Below are positions 1-7,512 of a stretch of DNA of 33,082 nucleotides, piece after piece (the first letter of the stretch is position 1; every line of letters starts with the position of its first letter). Below the pieces are notes generated by a model, which was not told the origin of the DNA, did no database searches, and saw only the letters and a program-made list of their open reading frames with translations. Source of the DNA: Candidatus Eiseniibacteriota bacterium (lineage in GTDB: Bacteria > Eisenbacteria > RBG-16-71-46 > SZUA-252); NCBI GenBank assembly GCA_003235575.1, contig QJVW01000021.1:1-33082 (forward strand). Direction: 5' to 3'. A program made the position numbers and the translations under genes.

Positions 1-749
1 CCGAGCGTGTATCCCCCATCCACGATGATCGTCTGGCCGGTGACCCACGAGGCCTGCGGCGTGCAGAGGAACGCGGCCACGTTCGCGACCTCCTCCGTCG
101 TGCCGACGCGCCCGAAGGGCGTGCGGCGAACGGATTCCGAAATCAGCTGATCGTAGGAGGGAAAGATCTTCAGCGAGTCGGTGTCGATGAATCCGCCCGA
201 GACCGCGTTGACGTTGATCTTCTTCGGCGCCAGCTCGTAGGCGAGATACCGGACCAGCGTTTCGATCGCGGCCTTGGAGACGCCGATCGACGCGTAGCCG
301 GGAATGTACCGGTGGGAGCCGAGCGATGTGAGGGCCACGATGCGCCCGCCCTCCGGCATCATCTTGACGGCTTCCTGCGCACAGAACAGGAGCGCCTTGG
401 CGTTCGTGTTCATCGCGATGTCCCACATCTTGTCGTCGACGTCGAGGATGTTGCCGAAGTGCCCGAGCGCGGCGTTCGAGACGAGGACGTCGAGCTTGGG
501 AAAGTGCTCGCGCAACTCCTCGAACATCTTGGGGATCGCGTCCTCGTTCCCCACGTTGCCGCGGACCGCGAACGCGCGAACGCCCTTGGCTTCGATCTCG
601 GCGACCGCTTGCTTGGCCGATTCGCGGCTTCGAAAGAAGTTGATGGCGACGTCGGCGCCCATTTCCGCCAGATCGAGCGCGATGGCCTTGCCGATCCCGC
701 GTGTCCCGCCGGTGACGAACGCCGTTTTGCCTTTGAGGTCGAAGAGCAT
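1..749 (-). CDS. fabL: Enoyl-ACP reductase, FabL-like SDR (3' end cut by window edge)
   Basis: This short-chain dehydrogenase probably reduces enoyl-ACP with NADPH in fatty-acid elongation. It was read by translating the minus strand from ATG at 749; about 249 residues are visible, so only the last few are missing if it matches the roughly 250 aa of Bacillus FabL. The N-terminal nucleotide-binding motif is [11 protein letters not shown], and the active-site stretch [20 protein letters not shown] carries the Y-x6-K spacing typical of enoyl reductases rather than the Y-x3-K of ordinary SDRs. [11 protein letters not shown] and [12 protein letters not shown] also resemble FabL closely. A Shine-Dalgarno GGGAGGG lies a few bases upstream. 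A different SDR activity is possible, but the FabL-type motifs make enoyl reductase the best call. Confidence 0.8.
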   Translation of the reverse strand, partial: MLFDLKGKTAFVTGGTRGIGKAIALDLAEMGADVAINFFRSRESAKQAVAEIEAKGVRAFAVRGNVGNEDAIPKMFEELREHFPKLDVLVSNAALGHFGNILDVDDKMWDIAMNTNAKALLFCAQEAVKMMPEGGRIVALTSLGSHRYIPGYASIGVSKAAIETLVRYLAYELAPKKINVNAVSGGFIDTDSLKIFPSYDQLISESVRRTPFGRVGTTEEVANVAAFLCTPQASWVTGQTIIVDGGYTL

Positions 750-782
750 GGTCCCTCCCTGACGATGCTTCGTGAGGGGGCG

Positions 783-811
783 ATGGTCGCGGCCGGAGGG
801 ACGGTTGTCAA
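783..811 (-). promoter_or_regulatory. Candidate promoter for the fabL-like gene
   Basis: On the minus strand a perfect TTGACA (811 to 806) is followed by 17 nt and GACCAT (788 to 783), a weak -10. A transcript would start near 776, giving a leader of roughly 27 nt that contains the GGGAGGG ribosome site. The -35 is convincing but the -10 is poor. Confidence 0.4.
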
Positions 812-852
812 GGGGCCGGCTCGCGCGGACTCCGGCCCCCGGGAGATGGCTG

Positions 853-1452
853 CTACACCCCGGCCTTGATCTCCTTCGCCTCGAGCCGGAGGTCCCCCTT
901 CTCGCGCCAGCCGCCTACGACGGCGGTCACGCGGACCGGACGGCCGTCGAGCGGGCGCTCGACGTGCGGCGCAACGGCGAGACGAAAGACCTGACCGGTG
1001 TCCCAGAGGGTGAATCGGGCCGATCCATCCGGTTGCGTCGCGAGCGTTCCCCTCGCCTCGAAGAGCACGTCGACCAGGCTGAGGTCGTGAAGCCGGTTCT
1101 CGGCCAGGGTGCGGACCACGTCACCCAGCGGGACGGCGCGCGGGGTCGCGTAGCGAACCTCGACGCGGTCGCCGTCGACCCGCGTTTCCCCCTCGCCGGC
1201 GCTCCCCTTCACCATGCCGCGAATCGTGCTGCGGCAGTGGCTGCAGGAGGTGCACCCCCGGAGTGCCAGGTAGACGCGCGCGAAGGGTGGCGCTTCGGTC
1301 GTTTTTGCTTCGGACTCGGCTGTGGCCGCGACGGGCGCCGTCCCGTGTCGAGGCGAAAGCGCGGCGTCGCCTCGGGCGGGCGTGAGGGGGCTGAGAACCA
1401 GAGCGGCGGTGAGCGCCGCCGTGGCGGCCGGAACTGTGAACAAGCGATCCAC
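853..1452 (-). CDS. Secreted heavy-metal-associated (HMA-like) protein with CxxCxxC
   Basis: A 199-aa protein starting at GTG with GGAAGGAG upstream. It opens with a signal peptide (hydrophobic residues about 5-28), then a low-complexity linker, then an HMA-like fold containing [13 protein letters not shown] (Cys67, Cys70, Cys73). This is the position of the metal-binding CxxC of HMA domains, with an additional cysteine. The C-terminal 80 residues look beta-rich and are not recognised. It begins 22 nt after the stop of the porin-like gene, so the two are probably one transcript. With a ZnuA-like importer nearby, a role in periplasmic metal binding or delivery is likely. The metal (Zn, Cu or other) cannot be told from sequence. 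Confidence 0.75.
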   Translation of the reverse strand: MDRLFTVPAATAALTAALVLSPLTPARGDAALSPRHGTAPVAATAESEAKTTEAPPFARVYLALRGCTSCSHCRSTIRGMVKGSAGEGETRVDGDRVEVRYATPRAVPLGDVVRTLAENRLHDLSLVDVLFEARGTLATQPDGSARFTLWDTGQVFRLAVAPHVERPLDGRPVRVTAVVGGWREKGDLRLEAKEIKAGV

Positions 1453-1474
1453 GGGTGGTCTCCTTCCAGGGTGC

Positions 1475-2611
1475 CTAGAACTGAAACGCGACGCCGAGAT
1501 TGAATCGATTCAACTGCTGCTCGGCGCCGTCCTCCCAATGCTCGAAATCCGCCTTGAACGCAACCGGCTGGATCGGGTGATAGGCAAGTCCGCCGGTCAG
1601 GACCGTGCGCTCGGCTTCGGGGGTCCGCTGGGAGGCGGTCGCCTCCATCTTCGCGGTCGTGTCGAAGCGTTCGACGCGACCGAACACCCATAGCCTGCGG
1701 TCGTGGCGCCCACGCTCGCGACCGTGAAGCAAATCGAACGCCACCTCACCGAGAAGTCCGTACATGCTGCGACCGATCCCGGGGGTAAACGTGACGGGGA
1801 CGGGTCCGCTGACGTCGACGCCGGCTGCCAGGGCGTGAAGGTCGAGTGCTCCGCGGCGGAGGCGCAGGTCCGCCTCGAGGATGCCGACCGTCACATCCCC
1901 CAGTGCCGGGTCGCCCTGGTCGGCGCCGCCGTAGTACCCGGAGGCCCCGAACGACACGCCGCCGCGCGCCGCATACTCCAGGCGGCCGACGACGGCGAGA
2001 TCTTCCGCTGTCGCCTCCGACCCGTGTTGGCGCGCCTCCCGGATTCCCTTCACCGGATCGAGACCGGCGGCATCCAGTCCGGACACGAGGTAGGCGCGAT
2101 ATCCGAGGGCGCCGTTCGCGCCGTGCCCGGCCAAACCGACGCCGACTTCCTGCCATGTCGTCGGGATGACGTAGGTTTCGACGTACGGACGTTCGACGCT
2201 GTGGTAGTTGGGCGGCTCGTGGAATTCGTTCAGAGGACCGATCGGCATGATGAGGCCGCCGACGCGAAGGCTGGTGGTGGCGCCAAGGTCGTACTCGATG
2301 TAGGCCTCCTCCAGCTCGATCTCGCCCGCCGCGTGTTCGTAGTCCACCTCGGCTTCCAGACGCAGCGACGGCGTGAACTCGTACTCCCAACCGAGCACCA
2401 GCCGATGGACGTCCACCATCGCCAGCGCCTGGCGGTTCATGGTTCCGCCTTCGGGGTTGTTGTAGTGGATCTCGCCGTAGCCGTGGATTTCGAGCCGTCT
2501 GGATTCGTCGTCGGGCGACGCGGCGCGCGCGTTGGAAACCGGGTGAAGCAGAACGAGCGCGGCCAGGAGGGCCGTCGCGACGACGCGTCGTATCGGGGTG
2601 GTTCGTGGCAC
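1475..2611 (-). CDS. Porin-like outer-membrane beta-barrel protein
   Basis: A 378-aa protein. I chose GTG at 2611 because GGAGG sits just upstream (2616-2620) and because it starts directly at a signal peptide (hydrophobic stretch VVATALLAALVLL). The upstream extension of the frame is not protein-like. The mature part has alternating hydrophobic and polar strands, aromatic girdles and a C-terminal phenylalanine (LGVAFQF), the usual signature for barrel insertion. Segments such as RVGGLIMPIGPLNEFHEPPN resemble phosphate-selective-porin-like (OprO/P) barrels. It is followed by the HMA-like gene on the same strand and is divergent from the LiaF-like gene. Substrate is unknown; passage of a metal or metal complex is an inference from context. 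Confidence 0.8.
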   Translation of the reverse strand: MPRTTPIRRVVATALLAALVLLHPVSNARAASPDDESRRLEIHGYGEIHYNNPEGGTMNRQALAMVDVHRLVLGWEYEFTPSLRLEAEVDYEHAAGEIELEEAYIEYDLGATTSLRVGGLIMPIGPLNEFHEPPNYHSVERPYVETYVIPTTWQEVGVGLAGHGANGALGYRAYLVSGLDAAGLDPVKGIREARQHGSEATAEDLAVVGRLEYAARGGVSFGASGYYGGADQGDPALGDVTVGILEADLRLRRGALDLHALAAGVDVSGPVPVTFTPGIGRSMYGLLGEVAFDLLHGRERGRHDRRLWVFGRVERFDTTAKMEATASQRTPEAERTVLTGGLAYHPIQPVAFKADFEHWEDGAEQQLNRFNLGVAFQF

Positions 2612-2709
2612 GCTACCTCCATGTGGTTCCCCGCGTATGGCGAACCTGCGGGGGCGGTGGGACTGGATTTGTGATCCAATGCACAAGCGCGGAGTGAAGA
2701 ATGCAGCCC

Positions 2710-2762
2710 AATGTACACCGAGGCAAGCAAAAGTTAACTGGACTGTACTTCTACTTTCGAAT
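2710..2762. promoter_or_regulatory. Candidate back-to-back promoters sharing the palindrome AGTTAACT
   Basis: The only AT-rich stretch in this part of the window lies between the divergent porin-like and LiaF-like genes. On the minus strand TTAACT (2737 to 2732), a 16-nt spacer and TACATT (2715 to 2710) form a promoter-like pair. On the plus strand TTAACT (2734-2739), a 17-nt spacer and TCGAAT (2757-2762) form another. The two -35 elements overlap in the 8-bp palindrome AGTTAACT at 2732-2739. Each hexamer matches consensus at four of six positions. No clear Zur or Fur box was found. Confidence 0.35.
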
Positions 2763-2884
2763 ACCCCAAATGGTCTACCAAATAACGAGTTGTGGCCCCA
2801 CCAACGTGCCGACCGCCCTGTGGCGGCCGGCATGATCCTCCGGGAGCCTTGTGCCGCCTCGTGCGCCGTGGTACTTCTCCCGGC

Positions 2885-3820
2885 GTGAGTTTCGGACGGC
2901 TCCTCTTCGGGGCGATTCTTACGGGAACCGGCGGGGTGCTACTCGCCTCCCAGCTCGGGTACCTCCCGCGCGGTGTCGTGCCTTGGTTCCTTCAGTTCTG
3001 GCCCGCCCTTCTGATCCTGGTCGGCATCGCCTTCCTCGCGAACGCCATGAAGAACCTGATTCTCGGCTGGATCGCCGCGATTCTCGCGCTGGCGGCGATC
3101 GGGCTCGGCGCGTGGTGGCTGGCGCACAATCAAGCGGCCGCGGGGGATGCGCACGTGACCCACGTCGACCTCGAGCGTCCCCGGGTCGAAGCGCTCACGA
3201 TCGACACGCGGACGATGGGAGGGAAGGTCGTATTGCGATCGGCCGCCTCGACGGTGACGTCGGGCGGCACCGCCAAGGATCGGACGCTCCATGTCACGTT
3301 CACTGGCGTCAGCGAAAAGGACGCCGCGTATCGCTGGAACGCCAGCGGCCGCTCGGGGCTCTTCGAATGGCCGAAGAGCGCGTTGATCCCCAACACCGCC
3401 CCGTTCGGCGGCTCGGTCTCGATCGTGGCGCCGCGGCGTTCGGCGGTCCGCATCCGAGCGGCAAGCATCCTCTCGGGGGCCGACCTCGACTTGTCGGACC
3501 TTCGCCCCGAAGCGTGCTCCTTGACGCTGTACTCGAGCGCCGCGCGCGTCACGGTAGGCGCAAACGCCCCGGCGCGGCTGACCATCCGAGGCACCGCCGG
3601 GGCCGCGGAGATACGCCTACCCGCGTCGGGTCCCGTGCGCGTGGAGTTCCGCTCGCCCCTTACCGCGCGATCGCTCCCCGAGGATTTCTACGAACACGTC
3701 GGCGGAGCGCGAACGGGTCGCCTGTGGGTATCGGAGGGAAAGGGCGCCCCCTTCGAGATCATCGTCGATGGAGCGCTTCTGTACGTGAAGATCAAACGGG
3801 ATCCCGTAAAGGCCGGTTGA
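2885..3820 (+). CDS. LiaF-like membrane protein with beta-rich C-terminal domain
   Basis: About 311 aa from GTG 2885; GTG 2861 is in frame and also possible, and neither has a good ribosome site. Three hydrophobic helices occupy roughly residues 3-22, 31-52 and 57-76. The pattern GxxLTGxGGVLLASQLGYLP followed by FWPALLILVGIAFL is that of the LiaI/LiaF (DUF5668-type) transmembrane module. The remaining 220 residues are repetitive beta-strand sequence resembling the adhesin-like or toast-rack domains of LiaF and DUF4097 proteins. Relatives take part in cell-envelope stress sensing in Firmicutes; in Gram-negatives they are mostly uncharacterised. The 55-aa LiaI-like gene follows, as expected for this family. 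Confidence 0.7.
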   Translation: MSFGRLLFGAILTGTGGVLLASQLGYLPRGVVPWFLQFWPALLILVGIAFLANAMKNLILGWIAAILALAAIGLGAWWLAHNQAAAGDAHVTHVDLERPRVEALTIDTRTMGGKVVLRSAASTVTSGGTAKDRTLHVTFTGVSEKDAAYRWNASGRSGLFEWPKSALIPNTAPFGGSVSIVAPRRSAVRIRAASILSGADLDLSDLRPEACSLTLYSSAARVTVGANAPARLTIRGTAGAAEIRLPASGPVRVEFRSPLTARSLPEDFYEHVGGARTGRLWVSEGKGAPFEIIVDGALLYVKIKRDPVKAG

Positions 3821-3827
3821 GCCGTTC

Positions 3828-3846
3828 CCCGTGCCGGCCGCACGGG
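3828..3846 (+). terminator. GC-rich hairpin after the LiaF-like gene
   Basis: CCCGTGC (3828-3834) and GCACGGG (3840-3846) form a perfect 7-bp stem with a 5-nt loop, starting 7 nt after the stop codon. No immediate T-run follows, only a TTTT at 3857-3860, so it may attenuate rather than terminate. In DNA this GC-rich such stems can occur by chance. Confidence 0.3.
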
Positions 3847-3877
3847 TTCCCTCGCGTTTTCGACTGGGAGGTTCTCG

Positions 3878-4045
3878 ATGCCTGGTGGTCGTGGTGGTGT
3901 GGTGTTTCCGCTGACCCTGGTCGCGGTCGGCGTGCTCCTGCTCCTCAAGGAGTTCGGATACCTGACCGGCAACATTCTCCGGTACTGGCCGGTGCTCCTG
4001 ATCGTCTGGGGCGTCGGCATGATCTGGGCTTCCCGCAAGGGGTAG
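3878..4045 (+). CDS. Small LiaI-like two-helix membrane protein (55 aa)
   Basis: A 55-residue protein starting at ATG 3878, with an excellent ribosome site GGGAGG (3866-3871) 6 nt upstream. It has two hydrophobic helices, about residues 8-23 and 36-50, separated by KEFGYLTGNILRYWP. This is the same LiaI/LiaF transmembrane pattern (hydrophobic, then G-Y-L, then WPVLLI) as the N-terminus of the preceding gene, so it is a stand-alone copy of that module. The strong ribosome site and family match make it a real gene despite its size. Function is unknown; it probably interacts with the neighbouring LiaF-like protein in the inner membrane. Confidence 0.75.
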   Translation: MPGGRGGVVFPLTLVAVGVLLLLKEFGYLTGNILRYWPVLLIVWGVGMIWASRKG

Positions 4046-4052
4046 TCCGCCG

Positions 4053-4080
4053 CCGGTCCCGTCCGGGCGCGGGAACCCGG
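4053..4080 (+). terminator. Imperfect GC-rich hairpin between two small genes
   Basis: GGTCCCG (4055-4061) pairs with CGGGAACC (4070-4077) with one bulged A around an 8-nt loop, and the flanking bases allow alternative pairings. It begins about 10 nt after the LiaI-like stop codon. No T-tract follows, so terminator function is uncertain. Confidence 0.25.
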
Positions 4081-4106
4081 TAGCGGGCTGAAAGGTAGTA
4101 GGCGTC

Positions 4107-4382
4107 ATGGGCGCATCGCGCAGGGGCATTCGCTGGCTGGGCGTCGTGGTGGCCGTCGTCGCCCTCACCGCCTGGATCGGCGCCGCCGCGCTGCTGGATC
4201 ACGTAGGCGACCCCGGTTGCCAGGTATGCAAACTTCTTCAGCATGGCGCCGCCGACGTCGGCAGGCCCGCGCCCCTGGCCGCGGCCCCGGAAGCGCGGCC
4301 GATCGCCCTTCCCATTTCGAGCGAGCCCCTGCTCCCCACGCTTCCCGCCTTGCACCCCGGACGCGCCCCACCGCTCACCTAG
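4107..4382 (+). CDS. Small membrane-anchored CxxC peptide (91 aa), unknown function
   Basis: Begins at ATG 4107 after a weak purine-rich site. One hydrophobic helix (about residues 10-30) is followed by DPGCQVCKLLQHG, placing Cys38 and Cys41 as a CxxC just outside the membrane with a nearby histidine. The remainder is proline- and alanine-rich and probably disordered. It ends 49 nt before the outer-membrane barrel gene of the metal-uptake unit. Small single-pass proteins with a cysteine/histidine knuckle (for example DUF2946-type) are often found beside metal transporters, but I cannot assign a family. A metal-binding or sensing role is inferred from the motif and the neighbours. Confidence 0.55.
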   Translation: MGASRRGIRWLGVVVAVVALTAWIGAAALLDHVGDPGCQVCKLLQHGAADVGRPAPLAAAPEARPIALPISSEPLLPTLPALHPGRAPPLT

Positions 4383-4431
4383 ACTCTTCCGTCGTTTCGT
4401 TCGTCGTCACCCCATCGACTTGGAGGCCATC

Positions 4432-5562
4432 GTGCGTGCACCAACGCGCGCGGCGGTCGCCGTCGGGGCGCTCCTGTTGTGGGGCGCCGCGGCTGCGACC
4501 GGGGCGCAGGCACAGCCGTCCGCATCGGGAGGTTCGCTGCCTTCCGGCACAAATCTTCTCAACCCCGCCATCAGCGCCATAGGCTGGTTCCAGGCGCAGG
4601 GCGGAGACGTTCTCGACCAGGTTGGGACCAGCGCGTTCGCCTTGCGAGAGGCGGAAATCGGGCTCCAGGCGAACGTTGACCCCTACAGCCGCGCCGACTT
4701 CTTTCTTTCGGTGAGCCCTGAGGAGGGGATCGATCTCGAGGAAGGAACCGTCACGTTCCTCGCCCTCCCCGCGGGACTGACCGCAAAGCTGGGCAAATTC
4801 CGCGGCAACTTCGGCAAGTTCAATCGGACACACCCGCCGGAAACGCCGTTCGCCGACCGCCCGCTGGTCGCAGAGCGATTCCTGGGCGAGGAGGGGCTGA
4901 GCGCGGAGGGTGTCTCCGCATCGTGGCTGCTGCCGGGCCTGCCCTTCTATGCGAACTTCGACGCCGAGATTACAAACACCCCCGACCTGGAAGGCGCGAC
5001 CGCGTTCGCGCCGCACCGCGGGAAGGACCTCCTCTACCTCGCTCGCCTCTCCGCCTACTTCGATCTGAGCGAGGCGACGAACGTCACGATCGGGAGTTCC
5101 TACGCGAACGGTGCGAACGGCGCGGCCGCCGATTCATTGTCTCTGCCGCCCGATCCGGGAGCGCTGCGCGCCAGCCTGATCGGAGCCGATTTGACCGTTC
5201 GATGGAAGAATCCGCGGCGCGCGATCTACCGGTCGCTCATCGCCCAGCTGGAGTGGATGCAGCGCCGTGCCGACCTGACGGCAGGGCCGGAGATCACGCG
5301 AAGCGGGGGATACGCCTGGGTCGATTTGCAGTTCGCGCGCCGCTGGCACGTCGGGGGGCGCTACGACTGGTCCGACGCACTCGACCCCACAGAGCCGGAA
5401 CGGGCGACGGGCGGACTTGGATTTCTCACGTTCGTTCCCAGCGAGTTTGCCTCCCTGAGCGGCCAACTGCGCCGGCAAACGCTGGGGAACGGCGACACGG
5501 ACACCGTCTTCTATCTCAAAACGACGTTCAACATCGGCCCCCACGGACAGCACCCGTTCTGA
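4432..5562 (+). CDS. Outer-membrane beta-barrel protein of the metal-uptake unit
   Basis: 376 aa from GTG 4432, chosen because GGAGG (4422-4426) lies 5 nt upstream and the protein then opens with a signal peptide ending near GAQAQ. The mature part looks like a porin of the OprO/P style: NLLNPAISAIGWFQAQGG, REAEIGLQANVDPYSRADFF, then paired strands including KLGKFRGNFGKFNRTHPPE, and a C-terminal phenylalanine. No TonB box or plug domain is visible, so it is probably a passive or specific channel rather than a TonB-dependent receptor. It lies directly upstream of the metal-binding protein and permease (19 nt gap), which suggests it admits the same substrate through the outer membrane. Confidence 0.75.
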   Translation: MRAPTRAAVAVGALLLWGAAAATGAQAQPSASGGSLPSGTNLLNPAISAIGWFQAQGGDVLDQVGTSAFALREAEIGLQANVDPYSRADFFLSVSPEEGIDLEEGTVTFLALPAGLTAKLGKFRGNFGKFNRTHPPETPFADRPLVAERFLGEEGLSAEGVSASWLLPGLPFYANFDAEITNTPDLEGATAFAPHRGKDLLYLARLSAYFDLSEATNVTIGSSYANGANGAAADSLSLPPDPGALRASLIGADLTVRWKNPRRAIYRSLIAQLEWMQRRADLTAGPEITRSGGYAWVDLQFARRWHVGGRYDWSDALDPTEPERATGGLGFLTFVPSEFASLSGQLRRQTLGNGDTDTVFYLKTTFNIGPHGQHPF

Positions 5563-5581
5563 GCCGAGAGGAGATCGAGCC

Positions 5582-6526
5582 ATGAGAGATCGAACAAAGC
5601 GCCTGGCCAGGGCCGCCGCGGCCGCCGTGCTGGCGCTGGGGTGCTTCGGGGCTGCGAATGCCGAAACCACGCTGTCCGTGATCACCACGACGCCCGACCT
5701 GGCTTCCATTGCCCGAGAAATCGGGGGGGATCACATCACCGTCGAATCGCTCGCGAAGGGATACCAGGACCCCCATTTCGTCGACGCGAAGCCCTCCTAC
5801 CTGCTCAAGCTTCGCAAGGCGGACCTCTTCATCGAGGTCGGTCGTGACCTCGAAGTCGGTTGGGCGCCGGGGCTGTTGAACAATGCCCGGAACGCACGCA
5901 TCCGGCCGGGGGGACCCGGCTTCGTCGACGCCTCCACGGGCGTGAGCATTCTGGAGGCAGACGGGCGCGTCGGCCGTGAGGCGGGGGACGTGCACCCGCT
6001 CGGAAATCCCCATTACTGGCTGAACCCGGAGAACGGGCTGACGATCGCGGCCAACGTGCGCGACGCGCTGGAACGCCTGGCGCCGACGGACGCACCGTAT
6101 TTCCGTGAGCGCTACGCGGCGTTCGAGTCGCGCCTGAAGGCGGCCATGGAGCGCTGGAAGAAAGAGGCCGTCGCGCTCGGACTCACCGGGATGAAAGTCG
6201 TGACCTACCACCGCTCTTGGCCCTACTTCGCGGCCGCGTTCGGCCTCGACGTGGTGGACTACGTCGAGCCAAGGCCCGGCGTTCCTCCCGCGCCGCGCCA
6301 CGTGCAGCAACTGATCGATCTGATGAAGGCCCAGAAGGTGGGCCTCCTGATCGTCGAGCCGTACTTCGATCCCAAGCTTCCGGCCCGGATCGCGCAGAGC
6401 GCCGGCGTAGCCATGGTCGTGCTGCCGCCGTCGGTCGGCGCCTCCCCGGCCGCGACCGGGTATCTGGACCTCTTCGACGCGCAATTCGCCATCATTCGAA
6501 AGGCACTTGGCGGGGGCAAGTCATGA
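5582..6526 (+). CDS. Metal ABC transporter substrate-binding protein (ZnuA/TroA family)
   Basis: A 314-aa periplasmic protein of cluster A-1 (Zn2+/Mn2+ binding). The signal peptide ends near residue 27 (ANA|ETT). Likely metal ligands are His65 (YQDPHFVD), His144 (GNPHYWLNP), His210 (VTYHRSWPYF) and a carboxylate in VEPYFD (Glu259 or Asp263), in the order expected for the family. The histidine-rich loop of many ZnuA proteins is absent, so Zn versus Mn cannot be decided. AGGAG lies just upstream of ATG. The stop overlaps the permease start (ATGA at 6523-6526), so the two are translationally coupled. Confidence 0.92.
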   Translation: MRDRTKRLARAAAAAVLALGCFGAANAETTLSVITTTPDLASIAREIGGDHITVESLAKGYQDPHFVDAKPSYLLKLRKADLFIEVGRDLEVGWAPGLLNNARNARIRPGGPGFVDASTGVSILEADGRVGREAGDVHPLGNPHYWLNPENGLTIAANVRDALERLAPTDAPYFRERYAAFESRLKAAMERWKKEAVALGLTGMKVVTYHRSWPYFAAAFGLDVVDYVEPRPGVPPAPRHVQQLIDLMKAQKVGLLIVEPYFDPKLPARIAQSAGVAMVVLPPSVGASPAATGYLDLFDAQFAIIRKALGGGKS

Positions 6527-7398
6527 TCGACGCCCTCTCGCTCCTCCTGTGGCCGCTCCTCGCCTGCATCGCGATCGCGGGAATTCACGCCTACCTCGGA
6601 TTTCACGTTGTGGAGCGCGGCGTGATCTTCGTCGACTTGGCGCTCGCGCAGGTGGCGGCGCTGGGCGCCACGATCGGATTCTTGCTCGGCTACGACCTCC
6701 ACGATCCGGCGGCTGGCTGGCTGTCCGTCGGAGCCGTCATCGTCGGCGCGGCACTCCTGGCATTCTTGAAGGCCGAAAAGCGGCGCATCCCGCAAGAGGC
6801 GTTCATCGGAATTGTCTACGCCGTCGCGGCGGCCACCGCCATTCTGATCGTGGACCGCACGCCCGAGGGCGCCGAACACATCAAGTTCATGTTCGTAGGC
6901 AATCTGCTCGCCGCCACGCCGTCCGAGGTAGCGCGGCTGGCGGCCCTCTACGTGGGCATCGGGGTCCTTCATGTTGCGTGGCGGAAGCCGTTCTTCGCCA
7001 TTTCGCATGGCCGTACCGAGGGGATGACCAAGGCGGGCGTGCGGCTCTGGGACTTTCTCTTCTACGTGACGTTCGGTCTCGTGGTCACGCAGTCGGTGGC
7101 GGTGGGCGGCGTGCTCCTCGTATTCTCGTACCTGATCGTACCTTCCGTCATCGCCATGCTCCTGGCCGATGCCCCCAAAGCGCGACTGGCGGTCGGCTGG
7201 ATCTCCGGGGTCTTGGTCAGTGTGGGCGGGATGCTCGCCTCGTACCATTTCGATTTCCCAACGGGCGCCAGCGTTGTGGCAACCTTTGGCGGGGCGCTGG
7301 CGCTCGCGCTTGCCTACCGGGGCATCGTGACCCGGAAGGGACCCGGCGCCGCCCCGGCGGCCGCGGGAAGTGAAACCGGATCGGAGACAGCGGCGTAG
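6523..7398 (+). CDS. Metal ABC transporter permease, ABC-3 family (ZnuB-like)
   Basis: A 291-aa polytopic inner-membrane protein; ATG 6523 overlaps the upstream stop. About eight hydrophobic helices are visible, with family features including HAYLGFHVVERGVIFVDLAL near the N-terminus, GIVYAVAAA in the middle and VGGVLLVFSYLIVPS in the last third. It would form the channel for the metal released by the upstream binding protein. The C-terminal 25 residues are Ala/Gly/Pro-rich and probably unstructured. The usual partner, a ZnuC-type ATPase, is not encoded anywhere in the window, so it must come from another locus. Confidence 0.93.
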   Translation: MIDALSLLLWPLLACIAIAGIHAYLGFHVVERGVIFVDLALAQVAALGATIGFLLGYDLHDPAAGWLSVGAVIVGAALLAFLKAEKRRIPQEAFIGIVYAVAAATAILIVDRTPEGAEHIKFMFVGNLLAATPSEVARLAALYVGIGVLHVAWRKPFFAISHGRTEGMTKAGVRLWDFLFYVTFGLVVTQSVAVGGVLLVFSYLIVPSVIAMLLADAPKARLAVGWISGVLVSVGGMLASYHFDFPTGASVVATFGGALALALAYRGIVTRKGPGAAPAAAGSETGSETAA

Positions 7399-7512
7399 TA
7401 GGCTCTAGTGGGCGGCCGCTCCCGGGGTCGCACGAGTCCCCCGGGCACCCGGCGTCTTGGGTGGGATCCCCCCTTCCGCGGCGCCCCATCTCCTGATGGG
7501 AGGATTGATTCC

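Noticed and set aside
2612-2833. Upstream extension of the porin-like frame to an ATG at 2833
   Set aside because: It would bury the signal peptide 74 residues inside the protein and run through the AT-rich promoter region; GTG 2611 has a proper ribosome site.
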